A stretch of 9,768 nucleotides of DNA, taken from Hydrogenophilales bacterium RIFOXYD1_FULL_62_11. Lineage in GTDB: Bacteria; Pseudomonadota; Gammaproteobacteria; Burkholderiales; Thiobacillaceae. The position numbers and the translations under genes are program-made. Each line of letters begins with the position of its first letter. The stretch's first letter is position 1. Shown here piece after piece: positions 1 to 6,861 of the stretch. The notes under the pieces were generated by a model. The model searched no databases. It worked only from the letters and a program-made list of their open reading frames with translations, and was not told where the DNA came from. The DNA lies in assembly GCA_001802655.1 (NCBI GenBank), contig MGZO01000130.1, forward strand, positions 1,210-10,977, written 5' to 3'.

Positions 1-642
1 GGCATCGCCCGGCAAGCTGCGGCCAAGCGCACTGACGATGCCCTGCGAAGCCGATTGCTCGAAACCGAAGGGCGAGCCGATGGCAAGCACCCACTGGCCG
101 ACCTGCAGCGACTCGGTGCGGCCGACTTGCACCGTGGCGAGCTGCTTCGCGTCCACCTTGATCAGCGCAATGTCGGACAGCGGATCGACGCCGACCACCT
201 TGCCCGGCAGTTCGCGCTTGTCGCTGAACTTGACGTTGATCTCGTTCGCGCCATCAACCACGTGGGCGTTGGTCAGGATGTAGCCGTCGGCCTCGATGAC
301 GAAGCCGGAACCGACGCCCGTCTGCTCGAAATCGGCGTCGGGCGGCAGCCGGAAAAAGCGTTGCAGAATATCCGGCACGCCGGCCAGCGCCGCGCCGTGA
401 TTCATCGTCCGCTTCACGCTCAGGTTCACCACGGCGGCGGCGTTCTGCTGTACCAGTTGCGTAAAGTCAGGCAGGCCAGCGGGCAGCGGTGCCGGCGCCC
501 CGGCCGCAACGGGGCGTGCCGCCATGCCTGCGGGGGACGGCGACATCCAGGCGTGGGTGTACGCCCCCAGCGCAAACATCGCAGCCGCCACCAGCGCACC
601 CAGGACGAAAGGCACGATCGGCAGTTTGTTGGGTTGACTCAT
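1..642 (-). CDS. HtrA/Deg-type periplasmic serine protease, N-terminal part (cut by window edge)
   Basis: The 214 visible codons encode the start of an S1C-family (DegP/DegQ/MucD/DegS-like) protease that degrades or refolds damaged envelope proteins. Residues about 8-28 form one hydrophobic segment, either an uncleaved signal anchor or a signal peptide. They are followed by an Ala/Pro-rich linker and then the trypsin-like fold from about residue 58. The catalytic His is His127 in TNAHVV and the Asp is Asp157 in SDIALIKV. IGSPFGFEQ (189-197) is the usual strand before the active-site loop. The catalytic Ser (GNSGG) and any PDZ domains lie beyond position 1, so activity and subtype cannot be settled. 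The ATG at 642 is supported by GAGGAG at 648-653, 5 nt upstream. It lies 87 bp after the MscS gene on the same strand, with no clear terminator between. The family call is strong; the DegQ versus DegS-like assignment is open. Confidence 0.93.
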   Translation of the reverse strand, partial: MSQPNKLPIVPFVLGALVAAAMFALGAYTHAWMSPSPAGMAARPVAAGAPAPLPAGLPDFTQLVQQNAAAVVNLSVKRTMNHGAALAGVPDILQRFFRLPPDADFEQTGVGSGFVIEADGYILTNAHVVDGANEINVKFSDKRELPGKVVGVDPLSDIALIKVDAKQLATVQVGRTESLQVGQWVLAIGSPFGFEQSASQGIVSALGRSLPGDA

Positions 643-729
643 CGCAACTCCTCATAAAACTGGACAGCACATTGACCCGATATTCGCTTGCGGGTTCTCA
701 CTTGCAGCAAGCCATCAAACGCCGGGCAA

Positions 730-1830
730 TCAGCCGTCCCTGTCGGCGGCTGTCTCGGGCAGTTCGACGTGCAGGGTCTGCGTGGGGAAGGCAATTTCCG
801 CACCGTGCACCAGGACGACTTCACCCATTTTCAGCAACACGTCCTGTTTGACGGCCTGGTAATCGACCCAGGCTGTGGTGTGGGTAAAGGTGTAAACCAT
901 GATGTCGAGCGAGGACGCACCATAGGCGTTGAAGTTGACGATCAGCGTCTGGTTGCAGTCGATGTCGGGGTGGGCCTCGAGCATGGCGCGGATGCCGGCG
1001 ACCACGGCAGCGACCTTGTCGAAATCGGCGTAGCGCAGGCCGATGGTTTCCTTGATGCGGCGATGCGACATGCGCGAGGGGTTTTCCACGATGAGCGAGG
1101 TGAAGAGCGCGTTGGGCACGTAGATCGGGTTTTTGTTGAAGCCGCGAATGCGCGTCTGCCGCCAGGAAATATGTTCGACCGTGCCCTCGATGGACTGCTC
1201 GGGAGAACGTATCCAGTCGCCAACGGCAAACGGCCGGTCGAGATAAATGGTGAGTCCGCCGAAGAAGTTGGCGAGCAGGTCCTTGGCCGCAAAACCAATG
1301 GCGATGCCGCCAATGCCGCCCAGTGTGAGAACGCCGGCAATGCTCACGCCCAGCGTTTGCAGCACGATCAGCACCGCCAGGATCGCCACGACCAGCCGCA
1401 CAAACTTGCTCAGCGCGTCGATCGTGGTGCGGTCGAACGCTTCGCCGCGTTGCAGCCGGTCGAGGACAAATCCTTCACTGACGCGCTTGATAAAGCCGAA
1501 CAGAAACCAGGCAATGCAGAGCACCAGACCCACATTGCGCACGGCAACGAGGTTGTCGAACAGCGGATCGGGAAATTTCCGGCTCAGCGTGTCGCCGACC
1601 AGCGTCAGGCCGATCAGCCAGATCACCCCCTGAACCGGGCGGCGTGCACTTTTTTGCAGCGCATCGTCGAGGTGGATGGCGGTGCGCATTGCCAGACGGC
1701 CCATCAGCCGCAACACAAAGCTTGCCGTTACTGACACCAGCAGGGTCACGGCAAGCAGGATGGCCATGCGAACCAGCCAGGGCTCGTTCATCAACATCGA
1801 AGCGGCGGGCAAGGCAAAAAGATCACTCAT
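730..1830 (-). CDS. MscS-family mechanosensitive channel (YnaI type)
   Basis: A 366-residue inner-membrane channel expected to open under membrane tension and release solutes on osmotic downshock. Hydrophobic segments lie at about residues 20-41, 66-82, 98-115 and 142-163. A glycine-rich pore helix follows (about 165-195, with GVLTLGGIGGIAIGF and KDLLANFFGG), then the beta domain with DRPFAVGDWIRSP (198-210) and the alpha/beta vestibule. Five helices and the motifs IEGTVEHI, YVPN, VENPSRM and IGLRY match E. coli YnaI (MscM group) as I remember it better than short MscS. An ATG 12 bp upstream (1842) is in frame, but ATG 1830 is preferred because GAAGG (1836-1840) sits exactly 5 nt before it, whereas 1842 has no ribosome binding site. 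It follows the methyltransferase gene by 47 bp and is probably co-transcribed. No channel-ligand domain is present. Confidence 0.93.
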   Translation of the reverse strand: MSDLFALPAASMLMNEPWLVRMAILLAVTLLVSVTASFVLRLMGRLAMRTAIHLDDALQKSARRPVQGVIWLIGLTLVGDTLSRKFPDPLFDNLVAVRNVGLVLCIAWFLFGFIKRVSEGFVLDRLQRGEAFDRTTIDALSKFVRLVVAILAVLIVLQTLGVSIAGVLTLGGIGGIAIGFAAKDLLANFFGGLTIYLDRPFAVGDWIRSPEQSIEGTVEHISWRQTRIRGFNKNPIYVPNALFTSLIVENPSRMSHRRIKETIGLRYADFDKVAAVVAGIRAMLEAHPDIDCNQTLIVNFNAYGASSLDIMVYTFTHTTAWVDYQAVKQDVLLKMGEVVLVHGAEIAFPTQTLHVELPETAADRDG

Positions 1831-1877
1831 ATCAGCCTTCATTCATGCAAAGCGGGGCGCGGTGGCGCTCACGCCGT

Positions 1878-2489
1878 TCAGACGGCTGGTTTGACGGCAA
1901 CCAGATCGATCAGTGCCGACAGGCCATGGTGATGCACGCCCTCGTTGATGACCGATTCGTGCATAGCGAGGTGCGCGATTTCCCAGTCACCGAACCAGTT
2001 CCGCAGATCGGCTTCGGTATACAGGTTGGCGGGATTGGACGGGCCGCCGGTGGCGAACTCGATCTGCTTCGGCGTATAGCCCTGAAGAATGAGCGTGCCG
2101 CCCGGCTTGAGCGTGCGGCGGATGCCCTCGATGATCTGCTCGCGCCCGGGCGGTGGCACGAACTGGATGAAGATGGCGACGACCACGTCGTAGGCCGCCT
2201 CGGGCCAGCGCCAGTCGAGCACGTCGGCCTGCTCGATTTCCAGCGTCACCCCGCGCCCGGCTGCCAGTTTTGCGGCCTTGTCGAGCGCGGCCGGCGAGAA
2301 GTCGATGGCATGCACCGCCAGCCCCTGTTCGGCCAGCCACACGCCATTGCGCCCTTCGCCGTCGGCAATCGACAGCGCGCGCTGGCCGGCTTTCAGGTGC
2401 GCAGCCTGGCTGGCGAGAAAGACATTGGGCGCGGTGCCGAAGATGTATTCATCGGTGGCATAGCGCGCATTCCAGAACGCAAGGCTCAT
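1878..2489 (-). CDS. Class I SAM-dependent methyltransferase (TehB-like fold), substrate unknown
   Basis: A 203-residue cytoplasmic protein with a compact Rossmann methyltransferase fold. The opening FWNARYATDEYIFGTAPN (about residues 5-22) is typical of small stand-alone methyltransferases annotated as TehB/thiopurine-methyltransferase-like. Motif I is LSIADGEGRNGVWLAEQG, with the SAM-binding glycines replaced by ADGEGRNG as usual in this subfamily. HAIDFS follows as the acidic motif II, then QADVLDW, and LKPGGTLILQGYTPKQ as the post-motif strand. The substrate cannot be inferred; tellurite or thiol methylation would be a guess. The start at 2489 places it 13 bp after the dsbC stop, so it is in the same transcript; the ribosome binding site is poor (AAGG about 11 nt upstream). 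The open frame extends upstream to 2573, but that extension lies inside dsbC and looks non-coding. It sits between dsbC and the MscS channel gene without an obvious shared role. Confidence 0.9.
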   Translation of the reverse strand: MSLAFWNARYATDEYIFGTAPNVFLASQAAHLKAGQRALSIADGEGRNGVWLAEQGLAVHAIDFSPAALDKAAKLAAGRGVTLEIEQADVLDWRWPEAAYDVVVAIFIQFVPPPGREQIIEGIRRTLKPGGTLILQGYTPKQIEFATGGPSNPANLYTEADLRNWFGDWEIAHLAMHESVINEGVHHHGLSALIDLVAVKPAV

Positions 2490-2502
2490 GGTCTTGCGCG
2501 CC

Positions 2503-3225
2503 TTATTTTGCGTGTGCCGCGAACAGTTTTTCCAGTTGCGCGGCGGGCACCATGCCCGGCACGCGCTGGCCATTGGTGAAGAACAGCGTGGGGGTGCCAG
2601 ACACTTTCAGCTTCTGCCCCAGCGCAATGGTGGCATCCACCGGATTGGCGCACTTGCCATCGTTGTTCGGCACGGTGCCGCGCGTGATGTAGTCGTCCCA
2701 CGCCTTGTTACGGTTGGGCGCACACCAGATCTGTTTGGACATTTGCACGGCCTTGGGATGCAGGCCTTCGATCGGATAGAGGAAAGTGTAGACCGTGGTG
2801 TTGTCGACCTTGTCCAGCTCGGCTTCGAACTTGCGGCAATACGGGCAATCGACGTCGGAGAACACCACCAGCTTGCGCGCGCCATTGCCTTTCACCACCT
2901 TGATGGCGTTGGCGAGCGGCAGCTCGCTCCACTTGATCGCCTGCAACTGGTTGAGGCGCGCCTGCGTCAGGTTGGTGCGGTTCTTCAGGTCGATCACGTC
3001 GCCGGTGAACACGTATTGCGCCTTGGCGTCGACGTAGACCAGCTGATCATCGAGATAGACCTCGAACAGGCCGCTGTAGGGCGTGGGTTTGACCGAGCTC
3101 AGTTGCGCGCCGGGGAACTGTTGCGTCAGCGCCTTGCGGATGACGGCCTCGTTGGCGTGCGCACTTGCAGCAAACAGCAGGCTGGCGGCCAGCGCCAGTT
3201 GGGTCAATCGAACAGCAAATTTCAT
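2503..3225 (-). CDS. dsbC: Thiol:disulfide interchange protein DsbC (periplasmic disulfide isomerase)
   Basis: A 240-residue periplasmic protein that reshuffles wrong disulfides in exported proteins and is kept reduced by DsbD. A signal peptide is visible (MKFAVRLTQL, then a hydrophobic core, cleavage likely after ASAHA at residue 24). Residues about 25-85 form the N-terminal dimerisation domain, with GLFEVYLDDQLVYVDAKAQYV. A thioredoxin-like domain follows with the active site CPYC (Cys127, Cys130) in VVFSDVDCPYCRKF. The cis-proline loop is SGTPT (Pro212). Two further cysteines, Cys168 and Cys192, match the structural disulfide pair of E. coli DsbC. Length is normal. The ATG has GGAG (3231-3234) 5 nt upstream. 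It starts 29 bp after the upstream hydroxylase stop, in an AT-rich leader. Outer-membrane LptD, whose gene starts at the other end of this window, is a known DsbC client in E. coli. Confidence 0.96.
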   Translation of the reverse strand: MKFAVRLTQLALAASLLFAASAHANEAVIRKALTQQFPGAQLSSVKPTPYSGLFEVYLDDQLVYVDAKAQYVFTGDVIDLKNRTNLTQARLNQLQAIKWSELPLANAIKVVKGNGARKLVVFSDVDCPYCRKFEAELDKVDNTTVYTFLYPIEGLHPKAVQMSKQIWCAPNRNKAWDDYITRGTVPNNDGKCANPVDATIALGQKLKVSGTPTLFFTNGQRVPGMVPAAQLEKLFAAHAK

Positions 3226-3254
3226 GGTGACTCCGGAAAAATAATCAAAAAAAT
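3226..3254 (-). promoter_or_regulatory. AT-rich dsbC leader with strong Shine-Dalgarno
   Basis: On the minus strand this 29-bp gap reads as a T-rich stretch (TTTTTTT, then TTATTTTT) ending in CCGGAG placed 5 nt before the dsbC ATG. It stands out against the GC-rich surroundings. An unstructured U-rich leader with a good ribosome binding site suggests efficient independent initiation of dsbC, unlike the coupled starts upstream. There is no GC-rich stem before the T run, so I do not read it as a terminator. Confidence 0.5.
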
Positions 3255-4421
3255 TCAGGCCATCGCCTCGCGCACCAGCGCCGCCTTCAAGGGCGGCAGC
3301 CGGTTGAGCCAGGCCATGCCGGTGTTGCGCAGCCAGCCCGCGTGTTCGCTGGCAAACAGATGATGCAGGCCATGGGTGAGCGCCTGCATGCGCTGCACCG
3401 GCTCGGCACGCGCGCGGGCATAGCGTTGTAGCACACGCACATCACCGCAATGGCTTTTGCGGTTTTGGGTCAGCACCTCGACCAGCGCTTCGGCGTCGCC
3501 AAAGCCCAGATTCACGCCCTGCCCCGACAACGGGTGCACCCCGTGCGCCGCATCGCCGATCAGAGCCACGCCGGGTGCGACGACAGACGCCACCCGGTTC
3601 AGCTGCAGCGGAAATGCGACCGCCGGCGTCAGCAGGCGCAGCGCGCCCAGGGTAGCGTGACCAGCCGCCTGCACCTTATCAGCCAAGGCCACGGCATCCA
3701 GCGCAAGCAATTCATCCGCATGCGCAGCCGGAGTAGACCAGACCATCGACAGCTGGTTCCCGCGGGGTCCGCCCAGCGGCAGCCAGGCCAGGATATCGTG
3801 ATCGAAAAACCACTGAAATGCGGTGCCGCGATGCGGCCGCTCGCATTCGAAATTCGCCACCACGCCGCTCTGGCCATAAGGCGTCAGCGTCGAACTCAGC
3901 CCAGCCCATTCACGAATGCGCGACGCCGCACCATCGGCACCGACCAGCAGCTCGGTCTCCAGCTGCGTGCCATCTGCCAGCGTCAGCCGCGCAAGTGACG
4001 CGCCGCGCTCGATGGAAGCAATCGCCGCCGGGCAATGCAGCGCCACGTTGCCGTCGGCCTGCAAGGCCTGCCACAACGCGTGCTGCAAGCGTCCGCTCTC
4101 GACAATGGTGGCCAGATGCGATACGCCCGCTTCATAGGCATCGAGCCGGATCGCACCCGAGGTGTCGCCCGCCACGTCCATGCGGAACACCGGCTGGATG
4201 CGGCTGGCGTCGAGGTGCTGCCAGGCGCCAAAGCGTTCGAGAAAACGCTGGCTGGTGGGGCTGATGGCGTAGATGCGGGTGTCCCATGTTTCATCAATTT
4301 CATGCGGTAGCTGGCGCTCGACCAGCGCGACGCGCAGCCCCTGCCGGCCGAGCGCCAGCGCGGCCGCCGCGCCCACCAGCCCGGCGCCGACGATCACCAC
4401 TTGATAGCGTTCGCCGCTCAT
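3255..4421 (-). CDS. FAD-dependent ubiquinone-biosynthesis aromatic hydroxylase, UbiI/UbiF-like
   Basis: A 388-residue flavoprotein monooxygenase of the UbiH/UbiF/UbiI (VisC/COQ6) family that adds a hydroxyl to the polyprenylated ubiquinone ring precursor. It has the N-terminal ADP-binding Rossmann motif GAGLVG (12-17), WDTRIYAISPTSQRFLERFGAW (46-67), the VGADGAASRIR motif (160-170) and the FAD-binding GDAAHGVHPLSGQGVN motif (289-304). The canonical GDAAH separates it from the upstream paralogue, which has GNAAQ. The ATG overlaps the ubiH stop in ATGA, so the two are translationally coupled. The order pepP-ubiH-this gene copies the E. coli pepP-ubiH-ubiI operon, so C5 hydroxylation (UbiI role) is the likeliest. 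In betaproteobacteria, however, family members have shifted regioselectivity, and UbiF (C6) or a dual role cannot be excluded. The family is certain; the exact position attacked is not. Confidence 0.93.
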   Translation of the reverse strand: MSGERYQVVIVGAGLVGAAAALALGRQGLRVALVERQLPHEIDETWDTRIYAISPTSQRFLERFGAWQHLDASRIQPVFRMDVAGDTSGAIRLDAYEAGVSHLATIVESGRLQHALWQALQADGNVALHCPAAIASIERGASLARLTLADGTQLETELLVGADGAASRIREWAGLSSTLTPYGQSGVVANFECERPHRGTAFQWFFDHDILAWLPLGGPRGNQLSMVWSTPAAHADELLALDAVALADKVQAAGHATLGALRLLTPAVAFPLQLNRVASVVAPGVALIGDAAHGVHPLSGQGVNLGFGDAEALVEVLTQNRKSHCGDVRVLQRYARARAEPVQRMQALTHGLHHLFASEHAGWLRNTGMAWLNRLPPLKAALVREAMA

Positions 4422-5563
4422 CCGCGCGCCCCGAAGATCATCCGCCGTGCGACAAAGTTTTTCAGCGGCGGGCACAGTTCCAGCGCCAGCAAGCCGAGCC
4501 CGCGCGCGTGGCGAACCGGTGCGATGTCGTTGGAAAACACCCGCACCAGAAAATCGGTGAAGCCAACGCCGCCCAGCACATCGACGCGGCGGCCGCGCGC
4601 ATACGCATTCAGCATGGCGGCGCTACCCAGCGCAGCGGGCACGGTGTCGCCACACAGGCTCGCCAGTTCCCAGGCATCGCGCAGGCCGATGTTGAAGCCC
4701 TGCCCCGATACCGGATGCAGGGTCTGCGCGGCGTTGCCGATGCGCACCACGCGGTCGGCGGCCTGGCTGCCGATATACGCCAGTTTCAAAGGGAAGACTT
4801 TGCGCGGGCTGGCAGCGACAAACAGTCCCTGGCGCCCCCCAAAGTGGCGATACAGCGCAGCCAGAAATTCAGCGTCATCCATCGCGGCAATGCGTTCGGC
4901 ATCGGCATGGCTCGCCGTCCACACCAAGGCGTAGCGGTCGCCCTTCGGCAGCAGCGCCGCCGGGCCTTGCGGGGTAAAGCGTTCGTAAGCCTGATTCGCA
5001 TGCGGCAGTTCGGTTTGCACTTCGCACACCACGGCCATCTGTTCGTAGTCGCGTTGAAGCTTGGGCTCCGGCGCCGCGCTGACTGACAGGCCGCGCCCGC
5101 CGTCGGCCACGATCACCAGTGGCGCAGTGTGGCTGCGGCCATCGTCGGCATGCAACGTGGCTGCGGCGGCATCCGAGTCAATGCGGGTGACGGCTACACC
5201 GTACTCGACCGCAATCTTTGATTCGGCCAGCGCCTGCTTTAGTGCGACGGTCAGCGTGGCGTAAGGCAGCACGTAGCCCAGCGCGGGCACATTGACGTCC
5301 TCAGCCGACAGCCGCGCCACCCCGAGCGCACCGCGCTGCGAAATATGGATGCGGGTAATCGGCGTCACATCCTGCAGCATTTTCCACACACCGAGGCGCT
5401 CCAGAATCAGTTGCGAGCCATGCGACAACGCCAGCGTGCGGCTGTCGGCGCGCGCGGCTTCGGGCTGCGCCTCCAGCACACGGGCAACGATGCCCTGCTG
5501 CTGCAGCGCCAGCGCACACACCGCACCGACCGGGCCGGCGCCGACGATCAGAGCGGTGCTCAC
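4418..5563 (-). CDS. ubiH: 2-octaprenyl-6-methoxyphenol hydroxylase UbiH
   Basis: A 381-residue FAD-dependent monooxygenase for the C1 hydroxylation step of ubiquinone synthesis at the inner-membrane face. It begins almost at once with the dinucleotide motif GAGPVG (8-13). ADSRTLALSHGSQLILERLGVW (39-60), VADGGRG (152-158) and GNAAQTLHPVSGQGFN (276-291) follow. GNAAQTLHP, with Asn where most family members have the Asp of GDAAH, is the UbiH hallmark in E. coli too and is the main reason for this assignment. The start is a GTG whose last two bases form part of the pepP stop (GTGA overlap at 5560-5563). There is no clear ribosome binding site, so expression probably depends on termination of pepP translation. 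The frame stays open upstream inside pepP, but that extension has no family similarity. It ends in a 4-bp ATGA overlap with the next hydroxylase. Confidence 0.93.
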   Translation of the reverse strand: MSTALIVGAGPVGAVCALALQQQGIVARVLEAQPEAARADSRTLALSHGSQLILERLGVWKMLQDVTPITRIHISQRGALGVARLSAEDVNVPALGYVLPYATLTVALKQALAESKIAVEYGVAVTRIDSDAAAATLHADDGRSHTAPLVIVADGGRGLSVSAAPEPKLQRDYEQMAVVCEVQTELPHANQAYERFTPQGPAALLPKGDRYALVWTASHADAERIAAMDDAEFLAALYRHFGGRQGLFVAASPRKVFPLKLAYIGSQAADRVVRIGNAAQTLHPVSGQGFNIGLRDAWELASLCGDTVPAALGSAAMLNAYARGRRVDVLGGVGFTDFLVRVFSNDIAPVRHARGLGLLALELCPPLKNFVARRMIFGARG

Positions 5564-6861
5564 TGCTGCATCCAGTCTTCGATCTCTGCCACGGTTTTCG
5601 GCGGCGTGGTCAGCACCTCGCAGCCGGACTCGGTCACTGCCACATCGTCCTCGATGCGAATGCCGATGTTCCAGAAGGCCTCGGGCACGTCGTCCGCCGG
5701 ACGGATGTACAAGCCCGGCTCGACCGTCAGCGTCATGCCCTGCACCAGCGGCCTCCATTCGCCGTGCAGCTTGTATTCACCGGCATCGTGCACGTCCATG
5801 CCGAGCCAGTGGCCGGTGCGGTGCATATAGAAGCGGCTATAAGCGCTTGACTCGATCAGCCCGTCGACCTCGCCGTGGAGCAGGCCGAGGTCGACCATGC
5901 CCTGCGTCAGCACGCGCACCGCCGTCTCGTGCGGGGCGTTCCAGTGGCTGCCCGGACGCACCGTGGCGATGGCTTCAGTCTGTGCCGCCAGCACCAGCTC
6001 GTAGGCATCCTTCTGCGCCGCCGAAAAACGACCATTCACTGGGAAGGTGCGGGTGATGTCGGCCGCATAGCTGCCGAACTCGGCCGCTGCGTCGATCAGC
6101 AGCAGGTCGCCGTCCTTGAGCGGCTTGTTGTTGAACACGTAGTGCAGCACGCAGGCATTGGCCCCGCTGGCGACGATGGAGGTGTACGCCGGTGCCTCGG
6201 CGCCGCCGCGGCGGAAAGCGGAGAGCAACTCCGCCTCGACCTCGTATTCGTGGCCACCCGGCCGGGTTGCACGCATGGCAGCGCGATGCGCACCAGTGGA
6301 GATTTCGGCGGCGCGGCGCATGAGAGCAAGTTCATGGCCATCCTTGACCAGGCGCATTTCGTCCAGCCAGATGCGCGCGTCGACCAGGCGGTTGGGCGCA
6401 TGCACGCCGCCGCGTGCCTTGCCACGCACCGTATTGAGCCAGCCCATCATCTGCGTGTCCCACGCCATGTCGCGGCCGATGATGTAGGCCAGCAACGGCT
6501 GGTTTTCCAACAGCTTCGGCAACTCCGCATCCAGCACGTCGTAGGTGAAGGCCTCGTCGAAAGCGAAAGTCTCGCGCGCCGCTTCCGGCCCATATCGGAA
6601 GCCGTCCCATATTTCCCGCTCTTCGTTGCGCTCGCGGCAGAACAGAATGTGGCGAGGCGCTTTGCCGCCCACCAGCACCACCACCGCCTCCGGCTCGTTG
6701 AAGCCGGTCAGCCAGTAGAAGTAGCTGTCGTGCCGGTAGGGATAGTGGGTATCGCGGTTGCGCGGCACCTCCGGCGCGGTGGCGATGACCATCACCCCCT
6801 CGCCCATCTGCTCCAGAACCCGCTGACGGCGGGCGCGGTAAATTGCGGAATCAGGCTGCAT
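5560..6861 (-). CDS. pepP: Xaa-Pro aminopeptidase PepP (aminopeptidase P)
   Basis: A 433-residue cytoplasmic dimetal peptidase removing N-terminal residues that precede proline. It has an N-terminal creatinase-like domain (about 1-170, with RNRDTHYPYRHDSYFYWLTG at 34-53) and a C-terminal pita-bread domain. All five metal ligands are seen: Asp257 (LLLIDAAAE), Asp268 (YAADITRTFP), His351 (HRTGHWLG), Glu381 (LTVEPGLYI) and Glu404 (IRIEDD). Two more active-site histidines are present, His240 (LHYVFN) and His358 (MDVHD). Length is close to E. coli PepP (441). The ATG at 6861 lies inside the end of murU (11-bp overlap), and the gene runs into ubiH through a GTGA overlap, so it is coupled on both sides. 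Linkage to ubiH is an old conserved arrangement, although the peptidase has no known part in ubiquinone synthesis. Confidence 0.97.
   Translation of the reverse strand: MQPDSAIYRARRQRVLEQMGEGVMVIATAPEVPRNRDTHYPYRHDSYFYWLTGFNEPEAVVVLVGGKAPRHILFCRERNEEREIWDGFRYGPEAARETFAFDEAFTYDVLDAELPKLLENQPLLAYIIGRDMAWDTQMMGWLNTVRGKARGGVHAPNRLVDARIWLDEMRLVKDGHELALMRRAAEISTGAHRAAMRATRPGGHEYEVEAELLSAFRRGGAEAPAYTSIVASGANACVLHYVFNNKPLKDGDLLLIDAAAEFGSYAADITRTFPVNGRFSAAQKDAYELVLAAQTEAIATVRPGSHWNAPHETAVRVLTQGMVDLGLLHGEVDGLIESSAYSRFYMHRTGHWLGMDVHDAGEYKLHGEWRPLVQGMTLTVEPGLYIRPADDVPEAFWNIGIRIEDDVAVTESGCEVLTTPPKTVAEIEDWMQQ

Noticed and set aside
688..1734. Long open plus-strand frame opposite the MscS gene
   Set aside because: It is the antisense shadow of a GC-rich gene; its translation is rich in Arg, His, Gln and Asp with no family motifs, while the minus strand encodes an intact channel.
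3231..3254. Intrinsic terminator between the second hydroxylase and dsbC
   Set aside because: There is a T-rich run but no GC-rich inverted repeat before it; the spacing and ribosome binding site suggest a leader instead.
1644..3363. Two long plus-strand frames opposite the methyltransferase and dsbC
   Set aside because: Same shadow effect; both cross gene boundaries of the real minus-strand genes and have no ribosome binding site or recognisable domain.
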